Positions 6,276-6,323 of a stretch of DNA of 6,323 bases are shown piece after piece; position 1 is the first letter of the stretch; every line of letters begins with the position of its first letter. The stretch lies in contig CANGWT010000105.1 of the NCBI GenBank assembly GCA_947457745.1, positions 1-6,323 of the forward strand. The letters are read 5' to 3'. Source of the stretch: Burkholderiaceae bacterium (GTDB lineage: Bacteria; Pseudomonadota; Gammaproteobacteria; Burkholderiales; Burkholderiaceae). The notes under the pieces are model-generated. The model was not told the DNA's origin. It worked only from the letters and a program-made list of their open reading frames with translations, and ran no database searches. The position numbers and the translations under genes were made by a program.

Positions 6276-6323
6276 TCATTGATCGTAGGTATAGACGCCG
6301 CGCCCGGACTTGCGGCCTAGATA
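6276..6323 (-). CDS. C-terminal end of a 3-hydroxyacyl-CoA dehydrogenase (3-hydroxybutyryl-CoA type)
   Basis: Only the last 15 codons are in the window, ending in TGA at 6278-6276. The peptide YLGRKSGRGVYTYDQ matches the C-terminal signature of the 3-hydroxyacyl-CoA dehydrogenase family, whose members end in a GRK(S/T)G(R/K)GFYDY-like motif. Such enzymes oxidise 3-hydroxyacyl-CoA to 3-ketoacyl-CoA with NAD(P) in beta-oxidation or butanoate/PHB metabolism. The short, single-domain-like ending right after this motif suits a Hbd/PaaH-type protein rather than a large multifunctional FadB, but this cannot be settled from 15 residues. The next gene starts 56 bases downstream on the same strand. Confidence 0.75.
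   Translation of the reverse strand, partial: YLGRKSGRGVYTYDQ

Overview
The window reads as an ordinary chromosomal segment of a betaproteobacterium. The closest guess is Burkholderiaceae, probably Polynucleobacter or a near relative. That rests on the moderate GC by eye, the fused pabB-pabC gene, the zinc-ribbon Nudix protein beside aat, and the small DUF3429 membrane protein. The genus is inferred from gene content and feel, not from a database search. No RNA gene, insertion sequence, CRISPR array, phage gene or attachment site is visible.

All eight genes lie on the minus strand, so transcription runs from high to low coordinates. In that order they are: the last codons of a 3-hydroxyacyl-CoA dehydrogenase-like gene (6276-6323); a DUF3429 membrane protein starting at GTG (5740-6219); rarA (4416-5729); a 2-hydroxychromene-2-carboxylate isomerase / kappa-GST-like protein (3778-4419); an exported cyclophilin (3150-3725); a fused aminodeoxychorismate synthase/lyase, pabBC (1286-3112); a zinc-ribbon Nudix hydrolase (716-1276); and aat, which runs off the left edge (1-702). 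The gaps in the same order are 56, 10, -4, 52, 37, 9 and 13 bases. There is no non-coding stretch over 60 bases and no convincing rho-independent terminator, so much of the region may be co-transcribed. The clearest coupling is the ATGA overlap between rarA and the isomerase.

The genes do not form one pathway. They cover replication-fork maintenance (RarA), thiol or glutathione chemistry (isomerase), periplasmic protein folding (cyclophilin), p-aminobenzoate synthesis for folate (PabBC), nucleotide clean-up (Nudix) and N-degron tagging (Aat). The closest functional hypothesis is the tight pabBC-Nudix pair, because folate synthesis needs a Nudix-type dihydroneopterin triphosphate pyrophosphatase. 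The protein's family resemblance, however, points more to ADP-ribose/FAD-type substrates.

I found no undescribed system. Items worth a second look are a C-free, G-rich heptamer-repeat leader before the DUF3429 gene with quadruplex potential, a trimmed lyase domain in PabBC, a cyclophilin lacking the usual pocket aromatic, the unusual neighbourhood of rarA, and a likely over-long default start for the cyclophilin.
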